Positions 33,042 to 42,504 of a DNA stretch of 64,000 bases are shown here, piece by piece. Source of the DNA: Thiodiazotropha sp040506975 (GTDB taxonomy: Bacteria; Pseudomonadota; Gammaproteobacteria; Chromatiales; Chromatiaceae); assembly GCA_965211775.1 (NCBI GenBank), contig OZ242974.1:124001-188000 (forward strand), written 5' to 3'. The notes beneath the pieces are model-generated. The model searched no databases, was not told the origin of the DNA, and saw only the letters and a program-made list of their open reading frames with translations. A program made the position numbers and the translations under genes. The stretch's first letter is position 1, and the number at the start of each line of letters is the position of its first letter.

Positions 33042-35867
33042 TTAGTTTTTATATCTACCGAAAACAAATCTGGGCTTCAGCCAGGCAACCAGCATCGGCA
33101 GGATCGTGAGGGCCGTGACCACGTCGATCAACAAGGCCTGGCTGATATAGACCCCCAAGCCCCAGGTATTGGCAAGGTCGGTATTCAGCAAGGGTATGAA
33201 ACAACCGAGTAGCACGATCACGGAAATGATCACCGCCGAGCCGGTGGTATTCAAGGTATTGACCAATGACTGCTGCCAATCCCCCGCGGTTGCCACCATC
33301 TCCTCTTTAAGCCTCGACATCATATAGATGCCGTAGTCGATACCAAGCCCCATGGCGATACTCAGCGCCACCTGGAGATGGAAGGCCAGATTGCCCGACC
33401 AGTTCTGGATACTGGTCATGTAGCCGCCGAGACCGTACTGGGCAAACAAGGTGATGAACAGCAGCACCATGAGGATTATCGAGACAACTATGGAGCGAAA
33501 TATCAATGCGGCGATGAGAAATACAGCCGCCGCCGTCAGCAGAGGCCCGGTGAGCCAGTTGTCCACCGCCACCTCGCGGGTGGCCTCGGTGGCGCCAAGG
33601 AAGCCACCCACGCCGGGCCTGACATAGCCCGTGCCATCCACAGACAGCTCGTTGCTGTCACCGGAAAGGTCTTCGACCGGGCCGGAGCGCAGACCGAAGT
33701 TGACTTTGCTGAAACCGGGATCGTTCTTGTGTTCCTCGATATATTGCTGGATATCCATGGTAACCACATGGGCCTCCACCGGATCCATGGTATTGATGAA
33801 TCCCATCACCACGCCTTCATTCCAGTTCTTCATGACGAAGGAGTCCATGTCGCCCTCCTCGGTCATGGTTTCGAGCAGGCCGTTGTAGAGCTGAACGATA
33901 TCGTCACCGCCCCTGTCATCGTCGGGATCGATGGAACGCAGTTTTTTGGAAGTGGGGATATAGAGATCGCCGATATCCGGTTGCTCACCCGGTTCCGCCG
34001 TCAGCAGCATATTCACCAAGCGGATATATTGCGCATAGGAGCCGGTAAAGCCGATAAACGGATGGGCGCGCATCCACTCCTCCATCGCCTCGATGTCGGC
34101 AAGCACATCAGCCTCGTTGAAGATACCCTGGGCACCGCATGGGCCGGGATCCCAACAGCCCAATTCAGCCTTCGCCTTTTCACAGGCGGCCACCTTCTCC
34201 AACGGATCCTCGATATCGTAGATATCTTCAGAAAAGTAGCTATCCACGCATAGCTCGGCAACGGGTTCCTTGCCGCGTACCGGGATCGATACCGATATCA
34301 CTCCGAGCATGATCGTATTCAACCGTTCGATATGCTGGATGGTGATCGATTTCTCCTTGAACGCGGCACGGGAGTAATTGATACCCTTTTCAACCCCCGG
34401 CATGATATCGAACTCATCCTGTATGCGAGCCACCTCCGGATCGGCTCTGCCGGCCTCACCGGCCATCATGCCCGAAATACCACGGCCGATTTCAGTATAG
34501 TAGATAGACCAGGCGAATATTACGACTACAAAGAGGATCGGAATCGCCTTGCCGGGACCATTCAACATACCGGTGATCACCCCGCCCACCTTGGTCTCCC
34601 ACGATTGCTCATGCCCCTCGCCCATATCCGTCCGGCTGCAGGGAAAGGTCATCATCAGCAAAGGAATCAGGGTGGTGGTGGTAAACAGCAGGGTCAGCAT
34701 GCCGAACATGCCGAAGTAGGCGTATGCCTTGTAGAATGAGATATCCACGGTAGCGAGGGTCGCAAAGCCGACCATATCGGTTACGATCGAAAGTGTGGCC
34801 GGGACAATGGTATGGGAGATCGCAACCCTGGCGGCCGATTCACAATCCCCCGAATCGGCCTGCTCCTGCATGAAGCGCCGGGTTACCTGGACCGAGTGTC
34901 CGATACCGATTGCCAGCAACAGCATCGGCGTCAACACCATCATGGTGGTCAGCTTGAAAGCGGAGAATCCCATCAATCCCAATGTCAGCACGATCGTTGC
35001 ACTGACACCGATGATCGGAAACAGGGAACCCCGCCAGTTGCGGAACTCAAACCAGAGCGCGGCAATCACGATGGCGAATGAGATGACGAACAACCACCAC
35101 TTGTTGACCAGATCCGCCAGCATCCAAGCCAGGAAGTAGGGTTCACCCGCCACCAGGAGTTCGAAACGGTCATCCTGACCATACTCATCCATCATCGCCC
35201 TGACCTCCCTTACCCAGGGCAGGTAGATCTCTTTGACCTCATCGGTATAGTCGCCGATGATATAGAGCGACTTGGCAGTACAGTTTTTCTCGTCCTTCTC
35301 CTGAAATTCACATTTATTCCCTCCGGCATCCTCAAATCCGACCAACATCGGGCCGATAACGGGGTTCGTCTCGATGCCCTCTTTGAGAAACGCCAGCTGC
35401 TGTTCCGCGATACCCGGATCACTGCTGATCCCTTCCGTCGGTATCAGGCGCTTGAACACCAGGCCGTTCTCATCCGCCCCCATATACTTTATTTTCTTCG
35501 CCGCGATATCGATAAAATTCGATTCCCGCGCCTTCTCCAGGGAGACCAGCCGATTGTGTATCTCCTGGACCTTGTTGACGAACCACCCCTTGTACACATC
35601 CCCCTCTTGTATGCGCAGGGTGAAGACCATCAGATTACCCATACCGAAATTGTATTCGGCATACAGGTTGGTCGCTACGTAGCGATTGCTTGGAGGCAGC
35701 AGCGTATCCGGATCGTTGCGCATATCCAGATGTTTGATCTGCAGGGCGGCCACGATGGTGACCACCAACAAAATCAGCATCAACGGCCAGCGGAATTTGA
35801 TGACAAAGTCCGCATAACCCTCTGCCCATCGATTTCCTGATCCATTGGTTGACTCAGAACCACTCAT
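33042..35867 (-). CDS. MMPL/RND family transporter
   Basis: A 941-residue inner-membrane protein with the RND/MMPL plan: one N-terminal span (WPLMLILLVVTIVAALQIKH), a large periplasmic loop with DMRNDPDTLLPPSNR, then six spans (about 255-440) including GIGHSVQVTRRFMQE, a second loop, and six spans at the end with LGIDYGIYMMSRLKEEM. It is likely a proton-driven exporter of a lipid or hydrophobic compound. It is the last gene of the LolA-like/DUF1302/MMPL set, a recurring partnership, and IS1595 copy 2 sits exactly at its stop. Substrate not known. Confidence 0.9.
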   Translation of the reverse strand: MSGSESTNGSGNRWAEGYADFVIKFRWPLMLILLVVTIVAALQIKHLDMRNDPDTLLPPSNRYVATNLYAEYNFGMGNLMVFTLRIQEGDVYKGWFVNKVQEIHNRLVSLEKARESNFIDIAAKKIKYMGADENGLVFKRLIPTEGISSDPGIAEQQLAFLKEGIETNPVIGPMLVGFEDAGGNKCEFQEKDEKNCTAKSLYIIGDYTDEVKEIYLPWVREVRAMMDEYGQDDRFELLVAGEPYFLAWMLADLVNKWWLFVISFAIVIAALWFEFRNWRGSLFPIIGVSATIVLTLGLMGFSAFKLTTMMVLTPMLLLAIGIGHSVQVTRRFMQEQADSGDCESAARVAISHTIVPATLSIVTDMVGFATLATVDISFYKAYAYFGMFGMLTLLFTTTTLIPLLMMTFPCSRTDMGEGHEQSWETKVGGVITGMLNGPGKAIPILFVVVIFAWSIYYTEIGRGISGMMAGEAGRADPEVARIQDEFDIMPGVEKGINYSRAAFKEKSITIQHIERLNTIMLGVISVSIPVRGKEPVAELCVDSYFSEDIYDIEDPLEKVAACEKAKAELGCWDPGPCGAQGIFNEADVLADIEAMEEWMRAHPFIGFTGSYAQYIRLVNMLLTAEPGEQPDIGDLYIPTSKKLRSIDPDDDRGGDDIVQLYNGLLETMTEEGDMDSFVMKNWNEGVVMGFINTMDPVEAHVVTMDIQQYIEEHKNDPGFSKVNFGLRSGPVEDLSGDSNELSVDGTGYVRPGVGGFLGATEATREVAVDNWLTGPLLTAAAVFLIAALIFRSIVVSIILMVLLFITLFAQYGLGGYMTSIQNWSGNLAFHLQVALSIAMGLGIDYGIYMMSRLKEEMVATAGDWQQSLVNTLNTTGSAVIISVIVLLGCFIPLLNTDLANTWGLGVYISQALLIDVVTALTILPMLVAWLKPRFVFGRYKN

Positions 35868-35900
35868 GGCTCAATCCCCGTAAAAGCGGTGTTTGATGAG

Positions 35901-35927
35901 GGATGCCCGGTATCTCACCGGACATCC
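35901..35927 (-). other. intercistronic hairpin between DUF1302 and MMPL genes
   Basis: In the transcript (minus strand) GGATG-T-CCGGT / ACCGG-G-CATCC forms an 11-bp stem with a 5-base loop; the T and G make a G-U wobble. The other strand would have a C-A mismatch at that place, so the pairing favours RNA made from this operon. It probably stabilises or processes the mRNA. No T-run follows. Confidence 0.5.
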
Positions 35928-35970
35928 TCGCTTGGTTAAGATGCTCGACGTTGGTCGGTGGTTTTTGGCG

Positions 35971-38199
35971 TTACTCGAATATCCACTTCAGACCGACCTG
36001 GAAGTTGGAGCTGTTCTCGAACTGACCGAAGGTGGTGTTTTCATCACCCCAGTAGTTGTTCCACTCCACAGAGCCGAGAATGGTGTCGGTAAAGGTGTAC
36101 TCGATATCGAGACGGTTCCATTTGCCGCCACCCTCTTCGTAGATAAAGATATTGTTCCAGCGGTGTTCCTGGGAATCGCCGAAGGGCTTGGAGAAAAAGA
36201 GCGAGTAGAACTCCTTGTCCTCATACCCTTTCATCAGGCCATTGCTGAGACTCATGGTGGGGAAATCCGCGGTATAGCGGCTGCAATCCACCATCGTGCC
36301 GGTCTGGGTCATACAGGTATCTTTCTCATCCACAAAATCGAGATTGCGGAACTGGATGAACTGACCGCTGACGAGCAGGTTGGTTGCGACCGTGATATCC
36401 GCCCCCAGAACATATTTGAAGTAGTCGGCATCCTCCATTTTCAATGCATTGGTCAGATCGCCGATCGAAAGCAGAAACTTATCGATAACCGGCTGCTTGT
36501 CTCCTTCGTCATAGAGGAATTCACCCCTGAGTACAAGCGGGATATCGCCCATATCGAGGGCGTAGTCGAAGGAGGCGCCCACACTGTTGACCCGATGCAG
36601 CGACTCGGTGAAGCGCAAGATCGGCGCACCTGCCCCCATCGCCGGCGGTTCATTGAAAGGACTGCCGTCAGCCAATGCCGGCAGCACGGCGCTTGGATCC
36701 AATGCGCCATAGTAGGTGGAACCGGTACCATCGCGGACCAGAATCGTGGTGGCATTGCCCATATCCCAGTTTGCCCTGGCCTGGTCCCGGGTCAAACTGT
36801 TAGCCACATCGGGGATAAAGGTATCGTTCTGCTGCGGACCGGGTGTACCGTTGGTATCGAAAAACAGGGTCGGTGCACGCTGCACGGTCAACTCATCCCC
36901 GGCTGCATTCCGCCAACTGAGATCGAGATCCGGATTGGCGCCATAGTGGTGGAAATAGTTGAAGGACCAGTTGAGGCCGCCATCGGTAGAGTTGCGAAAG
37001 CGGAAACCGGCATTCACGTCACTGTCATCCGGATAGTCGCGCACCCACTCGCTGGTGGTGCCGGTCAGGCCGGTCGGCGCCGTCGGACTGAAGCAGGTGA
37101 AAGTGTTGAATGTGGCGAAGGTCGCATTCGACATGAATTCGAAGGCTGAGCTCGCCTCCCCCGGCTGCCAGGTCACGTCGGTCGGCGTCGGCGGGGCGTT
37201 GAAGGCGGTAATCGGCATCAGATTTGTGGCGCCAAAGTTACCATTAGGATCGTTGAGACCTGCGGGAAAACCGGGCTGGCCGGTGAAGCCGAACTGGGTA
37301 AAGGCGTTCAACAGGAACCAACCGGGTGCAGCTACCGGGTCGGTGGGCAGCGTCGGATTCAACAACCCCGGTGTGGTTACCGCATCCCAGAAATTACCGG
37401 CAAAACCGTCTACGGTGAGGCCGGCGAACAGGTTCAAACCCACGGGCAGCATCATGCCGCCGGTAAAGCCACCGCCCATCGCGGCACCGTTGAACGTAGC
37501 CGCCACATTACTCAGTGCCGGTGCGATGTTGAAAAAGCCGTTCACCTGACCGCTGATCGTCTCGACCCCCTTCATCAGGAAGGGATGACCCGCATCGCCG
37601 TCGGGATTGAGACCAGGAATCTTGTTCTCCTCAACCTGTGAGACAATCAGCTGAACATTACTGCTATCGCCTATGTTGCGTTCCGCATTGATCATCCAGA
37701 TCGGAATCCGCGAGTCCTCCATGGCATTCTGGTTGAGTTCGCGGAAATCGGTGGGGTTGATGATATCCAGCAGCTTGATGCCGTCGGCCGTACCCCAAAC
37801 GACCTGCTGTTTGCCCAAGCGCAGATCCCAGCCGAACAGAGAAGTATCCACATAGAGCTCTCTTATATAGTCGTGTTGGGTATAAAGCTCATGCCCCTTG
37901 TAGGTATCATTGCCCCCTTCGGAGTCATAGATGAAGTTCAGATCGGCATGCCAGGTACTCTCTTCACCCAGGTAACCATTCATGAAAATTCGGGCGGAGT
38001 TTTCGAATTTCAGCAAATCCCCCTTGTCGTGACCTCTCTCATCGACCATTGTTTCCGCCTCGCCGGTCACCTGGCCATCGCGTGTAAAGACGGATGTTTC
38101 GTTTTTCAGATAACCAGTGATCTCGACTTCAGCCATGGCGACACTGGGTAACATCAAGGCAAGCAGGATCGATTGATGCAACTTACAGCGTTTGAACAT
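35971..38199 (-). CDS. DUF1302 family outer-membrane protein
   Basis: A 742-residue protein with a signal peptide (LHQSILLALMLPSVAMAEVE) and a beta-barrel-like composition, ending in Phe-Glu after NFQVGLKWIF. It matches the DUF1302 pattern: EITGYLKNETSVFT, DLRLGKQQVVWGTADGIKLLDIINPTDFRE, and later VNSVGASFDYALDMGDIPLVLRGEF. Such proteins are found with LolA-like or DUF1329 proteins and MMPL transporters, and are thought to be the outer-membrane part of a hydrophobic-compound system. A GGGAGG ribosome site precedes the ATG. It has hairpins in both flanking gaps. Confidence 0.87.
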   Translation of the reverse strand: MFKRCKLHQSILLALMLPSVAMAEVEITGYLKNETSVFTRDGQVTGEAETMVDERGHDKGDLLKFENSARIFMNGYLGEESTWHADLNFIYDSEGGNDTYKGHELYTQHDYIRELYVDTSLFGWDLRLGKQQVVWGTADGIKLLDIINPTDFRELNQNAMEDSRIPIWMINAERNIGDSSNVQLIVSQVEENKIPGLNPDGDAGHPFLMKGVETISGQVNGFFNIAPALSNVAATFNGAAMGGGFTGGMMLPVGLNLFAGLTVDGFAGNFWDAVTTPGLLNPTLPTDPVAAPGWFLLNAFTQFGFTGQPGFPAGLNDPNGNFGATNLMPITAFNAPPTPTDVTWQPGEASSAFEFMSNATFATFNTFTCFSPTAPTGLTGTTSEWVRDYPDDSDVNAGFRFRNSTDGGLNWSFNYFHHYGANPDLDLSWRNAAGDELTVQRAPTLFFDTNGTPGPQQNDTFIPDVANSLTRDQARANWDMGNATTILVRDGTGSTYYGALDPSAVLPALADGSPFNEPPAMGAGAPILRFTESLHRVNSVGASFDYALDMGDIPLVLRGEFLYDEGDKQPVIDKFLLSIGDLTNALKMEDADYFKYVLGADITVATNLLVSGQFIQFRNLDFVDEKDTCMTQTGTMVDCSRYTADFPTMSLSNGLMKGYEDKEFYSLFFSKPFGDSQEHRWNNIFIYEEGGGKWNRLDIEYTFTDTILGSVEWNNYWGDENTTFGQFENSSNFQVGLKWIFE

Positions 38200-38305
38200 G
38201 AATGGTTCCTCCCGGGTTCAACGATAGCCGGCAGCCCTTGTTGTCACTCTTTGCCGGATTCGATGATGTGTATGGCCGCCAATTCCAGGCAAGCCGGTTT
38301 TTGTT

Positions 38306-38332
38306 GGGTGCGCCCGCACTGCGGGCACACCC
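38306..38332 (-). other. intercistronic hairpin between LolA-like and DUF1302 genes
   Basis: In the transcript GGGTG-T-GCCCGCA / TGCGGGC-G-CACCC pairs over its whole length with one T-G wobble, the same design as the hairpin at 35901. It starts 10 bases after the LolA-like stop codon. No T-run follows in the sense direction, so RNA stabilisation or partial attenuation is more likely than termination. Confidence 0.5.
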
Positions 38333-38341
38333 GTTTTATGT

Positions 38342-39319
38342 TTAGCGTTTTATTTTTCTCAAGGTCTTCTCTGACCAAAAGTCCGACTCCCATCCCTGAT
38401 CATACTGTACGATCTCCCTGGGGATCACAGCCCAGGTTTCATGACCTGTTGAAAAGGTCTTGCCATACCAGTAACCCCAGAATTGGGCGCGTGGATCGTC
38501 CTGTTCGAGAGACTTCCAGTCACGGTCGATCACTTTAACCTTCTCATCCCCTTTGAAATATTCGGTTCGATAGTCGGCGAAAGTCTTGGCATCTACATAG
38601 CTCACACGATGGTCGTACCACCAGTTCTCGCGCTTGGTGGTGCTCTTCAGCTTGTAGACCTCTTTACCCTTGTGGTCACAGGCCGCATCCGGCGGGTTGG
38701 GCAGATACTTGTTTTTCGATTCCGCCTTGTCGATGGCGCCAAGACAATCGTTGAAGGTTTCGGTACCCAACAGCTCGTGGGTCTCGTCCTTGGGCTTGCG
38801 CAGGGTCACGTCACCGAAAGTGAAGTCGGTACCGCCCCAGGCATCGTCGTGGGCCGGTTCCGCAAAACGGCGAATCTTACGAAGCGCCGGCAACCAGATG
38901 GAGTAGGACTGGCTCTTGCTGTCATCGACATAGTCGGTGATCAGCATGCCGGTGCCTTTCAGCTTACCGGAGCGGAAGATAGCGATGTCCTGCGCGTTGG
39001 TGGAGCCGTCGCCGTAGTCGTTATTCAGATAGCGCTCCACGGTGATGGTGGTCGGTTTGCTGTCGGCCGATTTATTGACGATGACCGTTATCTTGCCGGG
39101 AATTGCCCGGTTACTCCGCTTGGGATCCTTGTTGTTGTTGGTGATGCCAAAATTCTTCAGGGCGTAGAAGTGATTGACGAAATAGACCTGATCCGCAATG
39201 GCGTTGGCGTCCGGCGTGCCACTGGGCAACGGCAGATCTTTAGCCACCCCCGCTATGGCACTGCTGGAAAATAGCAAACCGCCGGCGATTGCCGTGGACA
39301 CGAACTTTTGCACCTGCAT
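38342..39319 (-). CDS. LolA-like outer-membrane lipoprotein-sorting protein
   Basis: A 325-residue exported protein: signal peptide (TAIAGGLLFSSSAIAG) and the pattern of long LolA-fold sorting proteins, with RSNRAIPGKITVIV, FRSGKLKGTGMLITDYVDD, SIWLPALRKIRRFAEPAHDD and WGGTDFTFGDVTLRKP, the last being the usual DPWMGSDF-like box. It is the first gene of the minus-strand operon and has a strong AGGAGG site before ATG 39319. It probably carries a lipophilic ligand between the MMPL pump and the outer membrane. IS1380 copy C sits 62 bases upstream, where the promoter would be expected. Confidence 0.83.
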   Translation of the reverse strand: MQVQKFVSTAIAGGLLFSSSAIAGVAKDLPLPSGTPDANAIADQVYFVNHFYALKNFGITNNNKDPKRSNRAIPGKITVIVNKSADSKPTTITVERYLNNDYGDGSTNAQDIAIFRSGKLKGTGMLITDYVDDSKSQSYSIWLPALRKIRRFAEPAHDDAWGGTDFTFGDVTLRKPKDETHELLGTETFNDCLGAIDKAESKNKYLPNPPDAACDHKGKEVYKLKSTTKRENWWYDHRVSYVDAKTFADYRTEYFKGDEKVKVIDRDWKSLEQDDPRAQFWGYWYGKTFSTGHETWAVIPREIVQYDQGWESDFWSEKTLRKIKR

Positions 39320-39404
39320 AGTGATCCTCCTGTGACGGACGGTTTTGTGGGATAGATCCGCCCTAAATATTATTGAATGAGCCCCAATATTTCACGCATT
39401 AAAA

Positions 39405-39468
39405 AGGCAAAATCCTGATACTTCGATATAATTCAGTTGCTTACACTGTAATCGAAAGGATTTTGCCT
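39405..39468 (+). promoter_or_regulatory. inverted repeat and internal promoter in the IS1380 leader
   Basis: AGGCAAAATCCT (39405-39416) and AGGATTTTGCCT (39457-39468) are perfect 12-bp inverted repeats. The right arm contains the transposase ribosome-binding AGGA and ends one base before GTG 39469. A TATAAT at 39427-39432 lies between the arms, so RNA starting there lacks the left arm. RNA entering from outside the IS would fold and hide the site. The same arrangement is in copy A (19960-20023) and copy B (22939-23002). The -35 is not clear. Confidence 0.55.
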
Positions 39469-40782
39469 GTGACAAACTGCACCCAGACTGCCTTTGATTT
39501 TCCAGCCCTAAAACGCCGTAAGGTTCAAGCCGAGTTTTCCGGTGGCGATATCACCTCGGACGGCGGCGTGTTGCTGCTGCGTGAGATCGACAGGCGTCTG
39601 GGATTGCTCGAGGCGGTTGATGCGGTCATCCCCGACCCGCGAGATCCCCGCTATATTGAACACAGCCAGTTGAGCCTGTTGCGCCAGCGAGTCTATGGGC
39701 TCTGCCTGGGTTATGAAGATCTGAACGACCATCAGACACTACGCACCGACCCGGCCCTACAGAGCTCGATCGAACGCGAGGAGGTACTGGGCAGCCAGTC
39801 GACACTTTGTCGGCTGGAGAACCGGGTCGATCGCCGGGTTGCCGTTGATGTCCACAACCTACTGCTCGAGCAGTTCATTGCCTCATATGATGCACCACCC
39901 GATGAGCTGATCCTGGATTTCGACGCCACGGATGATCCGGTGCATGGCCGCCAGGAAGGCCGCTTCTTTCACGGCTACTACGATCACTACTGCTTCCTGC
40001 CCCTGTATGTCTTTTGTGGCGATCAACTGCTGGTGAGTTATCTGCGGCCCAGCCGGATCGATGCGCCCAAGCATGCCTGGGCGATTCTGGCGCTGTTGGT
40101 CAAACGCCTGCGCCGGGCTTGGCCTGAAGTGCGTATCATCTTTCGGGGCGATAGCGGCTTTTGCCGTCACCACATGCTCAGCTGGTGCGAGCGCAACGCT
40201 GTGGGCTATATCGTGGGCATCGCCAAGAATGACGCCTTGCTGCGGTGTATCCGTGAGCCCATGCAGTGGGTTGAGGAACTGGCGAAGCGAACCGGCATGA
40301 AGATGCGGGAATTCTTTCAGTTTCACTATGCCGCCAGCACCTGGAAGACGCGTCGCAAGGTGATCGCCAAACTGGAGGTCACCGACAAGGGGCCAAATCC
40401 ACGCTTCATCGTCACCAACCTGGCCGGCGACAAACAGCGCCTTTACGATGACCTCTACTGCGCCCGTGGTGACATGGAGAACCGAATCAAGGAGCAGCAA
40501 CTGGGGCTGTTCGCCGATCGCACCAGCGCGCATTACTGGTGGGCCAATCAGTTTCGTCTACTGCTGTCCAGTCTGGCCTATGTGCTGATGGAGGCCATCC
40601 GGCGCCTCGCGCTGAAGGGCACGGAACTGGCGCGTGCACAGATGACCACGATCCGGCTCAAACTGTTCAAGATCGGGGCGGTCATCATTCGCAACACGCG
40701 ACGGATCCGCTTCCTGCTCTCCAGCACCTATCCCTATCAGGCGCTGTTTTTCCAGGTGGCGGCACGACTCAAGCCGGGATAG
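39469..40782 (+). CDS. IS1380 family transposase
   Basis: Intact frame, same protein as copy A (no 4-residue deletion). GTG 39469 preferred over TTG 39463 because of AAAGGA at 39455-39460. Motifs as described for copy A. Confidence 0.94.
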   Translation: MTNCTQTAFDFPALKRRKVQAEFSGGDITSDGGVLLLREIDRRLGLLEAVDAVIPDPRDPRYIEHSQLSLLRQRVYGLCLGYEDLNDHQTLRTDPALQSSIEREEVLGSQSTLCRLENRVDRRVAVDVHNLLLEQFIASYDAPPDELILDFDATDDPVHGRQEGRFFHGYYDHYCFLPLYVFCGDQLLVSYLRPSRIDAPKHAWAILALLVKRLRRAWPEVRIIFRGDSGFCRHHMLSWCERNAVGYIVGIAKNDALLRCIREPMQWVEELAKRTGMKMREFFQFHYAASTWKTRRKVIAKLEVTDKGPNPRFIVTNLAGDKQRLYDDLYCARGDMENRIKEQQLGLFADRTSAHYWWANQFRLLLSSLAYVLMEAIRRLALKGTELARAQMTTIRLKLFKIGAVIIRNTRRIRFLLSSTYPYQALFFQVAARLKPG

Positions 40783-41066
40783 CCCGGCAGAGTGCTGCCC
40801 CGGCACGTTGATCAACAATGGGGGTAAGGGGGAGTCTGCCCGGAGGGTGGAAAATCAGGGCTTGATAGAGGTTTGGTTCCCAGTGAGGGCAAACCATCCA
40901 AGCTTGGCCATATCACCGGCTAAATTTAAAAACGGATGAAACATGCGGGTTAGGTATTTCCTATTCAGCGAAATTTTTTATTGTAGGTACATTAATACAG
41001 AGAACCCGGTCGTTTAGCAATCGGGGTTAACCTTAAATATCATCCTTTAGTATAACTTTTACTTAT

Positions 41067-41097
41067 TTGGACTATCGTCAATCATGGACATTAAATA
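41067..41097 (+). promoter_or_regulatory. candidate hemA promoter
   Basis: The AT-rich gap from IS1380 copy C to hemA (40950-41235) has TTGGAC at 41067-41072 and TTAAAT at 41091-41096, with an 18-base spacer. That leaves a leader of about 130 bases. No other gene is visible in the gap. Low certainty. Confidence 0.3.
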
Positions 41098-41235
41098 TTA
41101 AAATACGCTTAAGGGCATACTGTCCGCATACCCTCGCGCCATTGACTGCAGGTTGCCCTAAAGTGGATTAAACTTGAATTCAACTCTTTGATATAACAAA
41201 ATTTCCCTTTGCTTAGATGTTACCCCCAGTATCGA

Positions 41236-42504
41236 ATGTCGATAATTGCACTAGGACTCAATCACAAAACCGCCCCCGTGGAGATCCGCGAGAAGGTGAC
41301 CTTTGGTCCCGACATAATCGTCGGCGCCCTGCGCAGCCTGCAGGAAAATCCGGCAGTCGAGGAGACAGTCATACTCTCCACCTGCAATCGTACCGAGGTC
41401 TACTGCTCCATCAATCGGAAGGACCATGAACCCTTGGCTGATTGGATCAGCCGCTTTCACGGCATCGGTGAGGATCGTGTCATTCCTTATCTCTACAGCC
41501 ATTTCGGGCTGGATGCCGTCAAACACCTGCTACGGGTATCCTGTGGCCTGGATTCGCTGGTACTGGGTGAACCGCAGATTTTGGGACAAGTCAAGGCTGC
41601 TTTCCAGACCGCCACGGATGCCGGAACCACCGGAAAAATGCTGTTCAAACTCTTCCAGCATGCCTTCTCTGCCGCGAAACAGATCCGTACCGATACCGCG
41701 ATCGGCAACAGCCCGGTATCGGTGGCGTTTGCAGCGGTCAGCCTGGCCAAACAGATATTCAGCGATCTGTCGAAACAGACAGCCCTGCTGATCGGCGCGG
41801 GCGAGACCATCGAACTGGCCGCCCGTCATCTCAATCAGCACGGGATCGGGCGAATCATCGTCGCCAACCGCACCGTGGAGCGGGCGCACAACCTGGCGGC
41901 ACAGTTCGACGGCTATGCCATTGCCCTGACCGAATTGAGCAGACACCTGGCCGAGGCGGATATCGTGATCTCCTCCACCGCCAGTCCCCTGCCGGTGCTG
42001 GGAAAGGGCAGTGTCGAAAGCGCCCTAAAAGAGCGCAGGCACAGCCCGATCTTCATGGTCGATATCGCCGTGCCAAGGGATATCGAGCCGGAAGTGGCGG
42101 ATCTGAGTGATATCTATCTCTACACGGTGGATGATCTTGACGAGGTGATCCAGGAGAACATGCGTTCCAGGGAGGAAGCAGCCGAACAGGCGGAAGAGAT
42201 CATCGATCACTATGTTGGGGAATATATGGGGTGGCTGCGCTCTCTGGATGCCGTGGGCTTGATTCAGGATTATCGCAGCTATGCCGAACGGTTGCGGGAT
42301 GAAGTGATGCAGAAGGCCCTGCAGCAGCTTGCCAAGGGCAAGTCTCCCGAGGAGGCGATGCAATTCATGGCGCATACCCTCACCAACAAATTATTACACA
42401 ACCCCAGCGCCCAGATGCGTCAAGCCGGATTCAATGGACAGGTGGAGCTGCTGGAAGCGGCCAATACGCTTTTTCAGCTCAATAAATCAGAAAACAAATC
42501 ATGA
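41236..42504 (+). CDS. hemA: glutamyl-tRNA reductase
   Basis: A 422-residue enzyme that reduces glutamyl-tRNA to glutamate-1-semialdehyde, the first step of the C5 heme pathway. Marks are GLNHKTAPVEIREK at the N-terminus, the catalytic Cys in ILSTCNRTEVY, GLDSLVLGEPQILGQVK, and the NADPH-binding LLIGAGETIELAARHL. The C-terminal dimerisation helices are complete. ATG 41236 is used because the protein then starts MSIIALGLNHK, as in the family. It overlaps prfA by 4 bases (ATGA), a conserved arrangement. Confidence 0.97.
   Translation: MSIIALGLNHKTAPVEIREKVTFGPDIIVGALRSLQENPAVEETVILSTCNRTEVYCSINRKDHEPLADWISRFHGIGEDRVIPYLYSHFGLDAVKHLLRVSCGLDSLVLGEPQILGQVKAAFQTATDAGTTGKMLFKLFQHAFSAAKQIRTDTAIGNSPVSVAFAAVSLAKQIFSDLSKQTALLIGAGETIELAARHLNQHGIGRIIVANRTVERAHNLAAQFDGYAIALTELSRHLAEADIVISSTASPLPVLGKGSVESALKERRHSPIFMVDIAVPRDIEPEVADLSDIYLYTVDDLDEVIQENMRSREEAAEQAEEIIDHYVGEYMGWLRSLDAVGLIQDYRSYAERLRDEVMQKALQQLAKGKSPEEAMQFMAHTLTNKLLHNPSAQMRQAGFNGQVELLEAANTLFQLNKSENKS

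Larger units (their letters stand above)
39382..40949 (+). mobile_element. IS1380-like element, copy C
   Basis: 1568 bp, opposite orientation to copies A and B. The flanking tetramers are TGAG (39378-39381) and TTAG (40950-40953), which differ by one base, unlike the perfect CTAA repeats of the other two. Either one copy of the duplication has mutated or the two flanks come from different insertions. It separates the LolA-MMPL operon from hemA. Confidence 0.93.
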
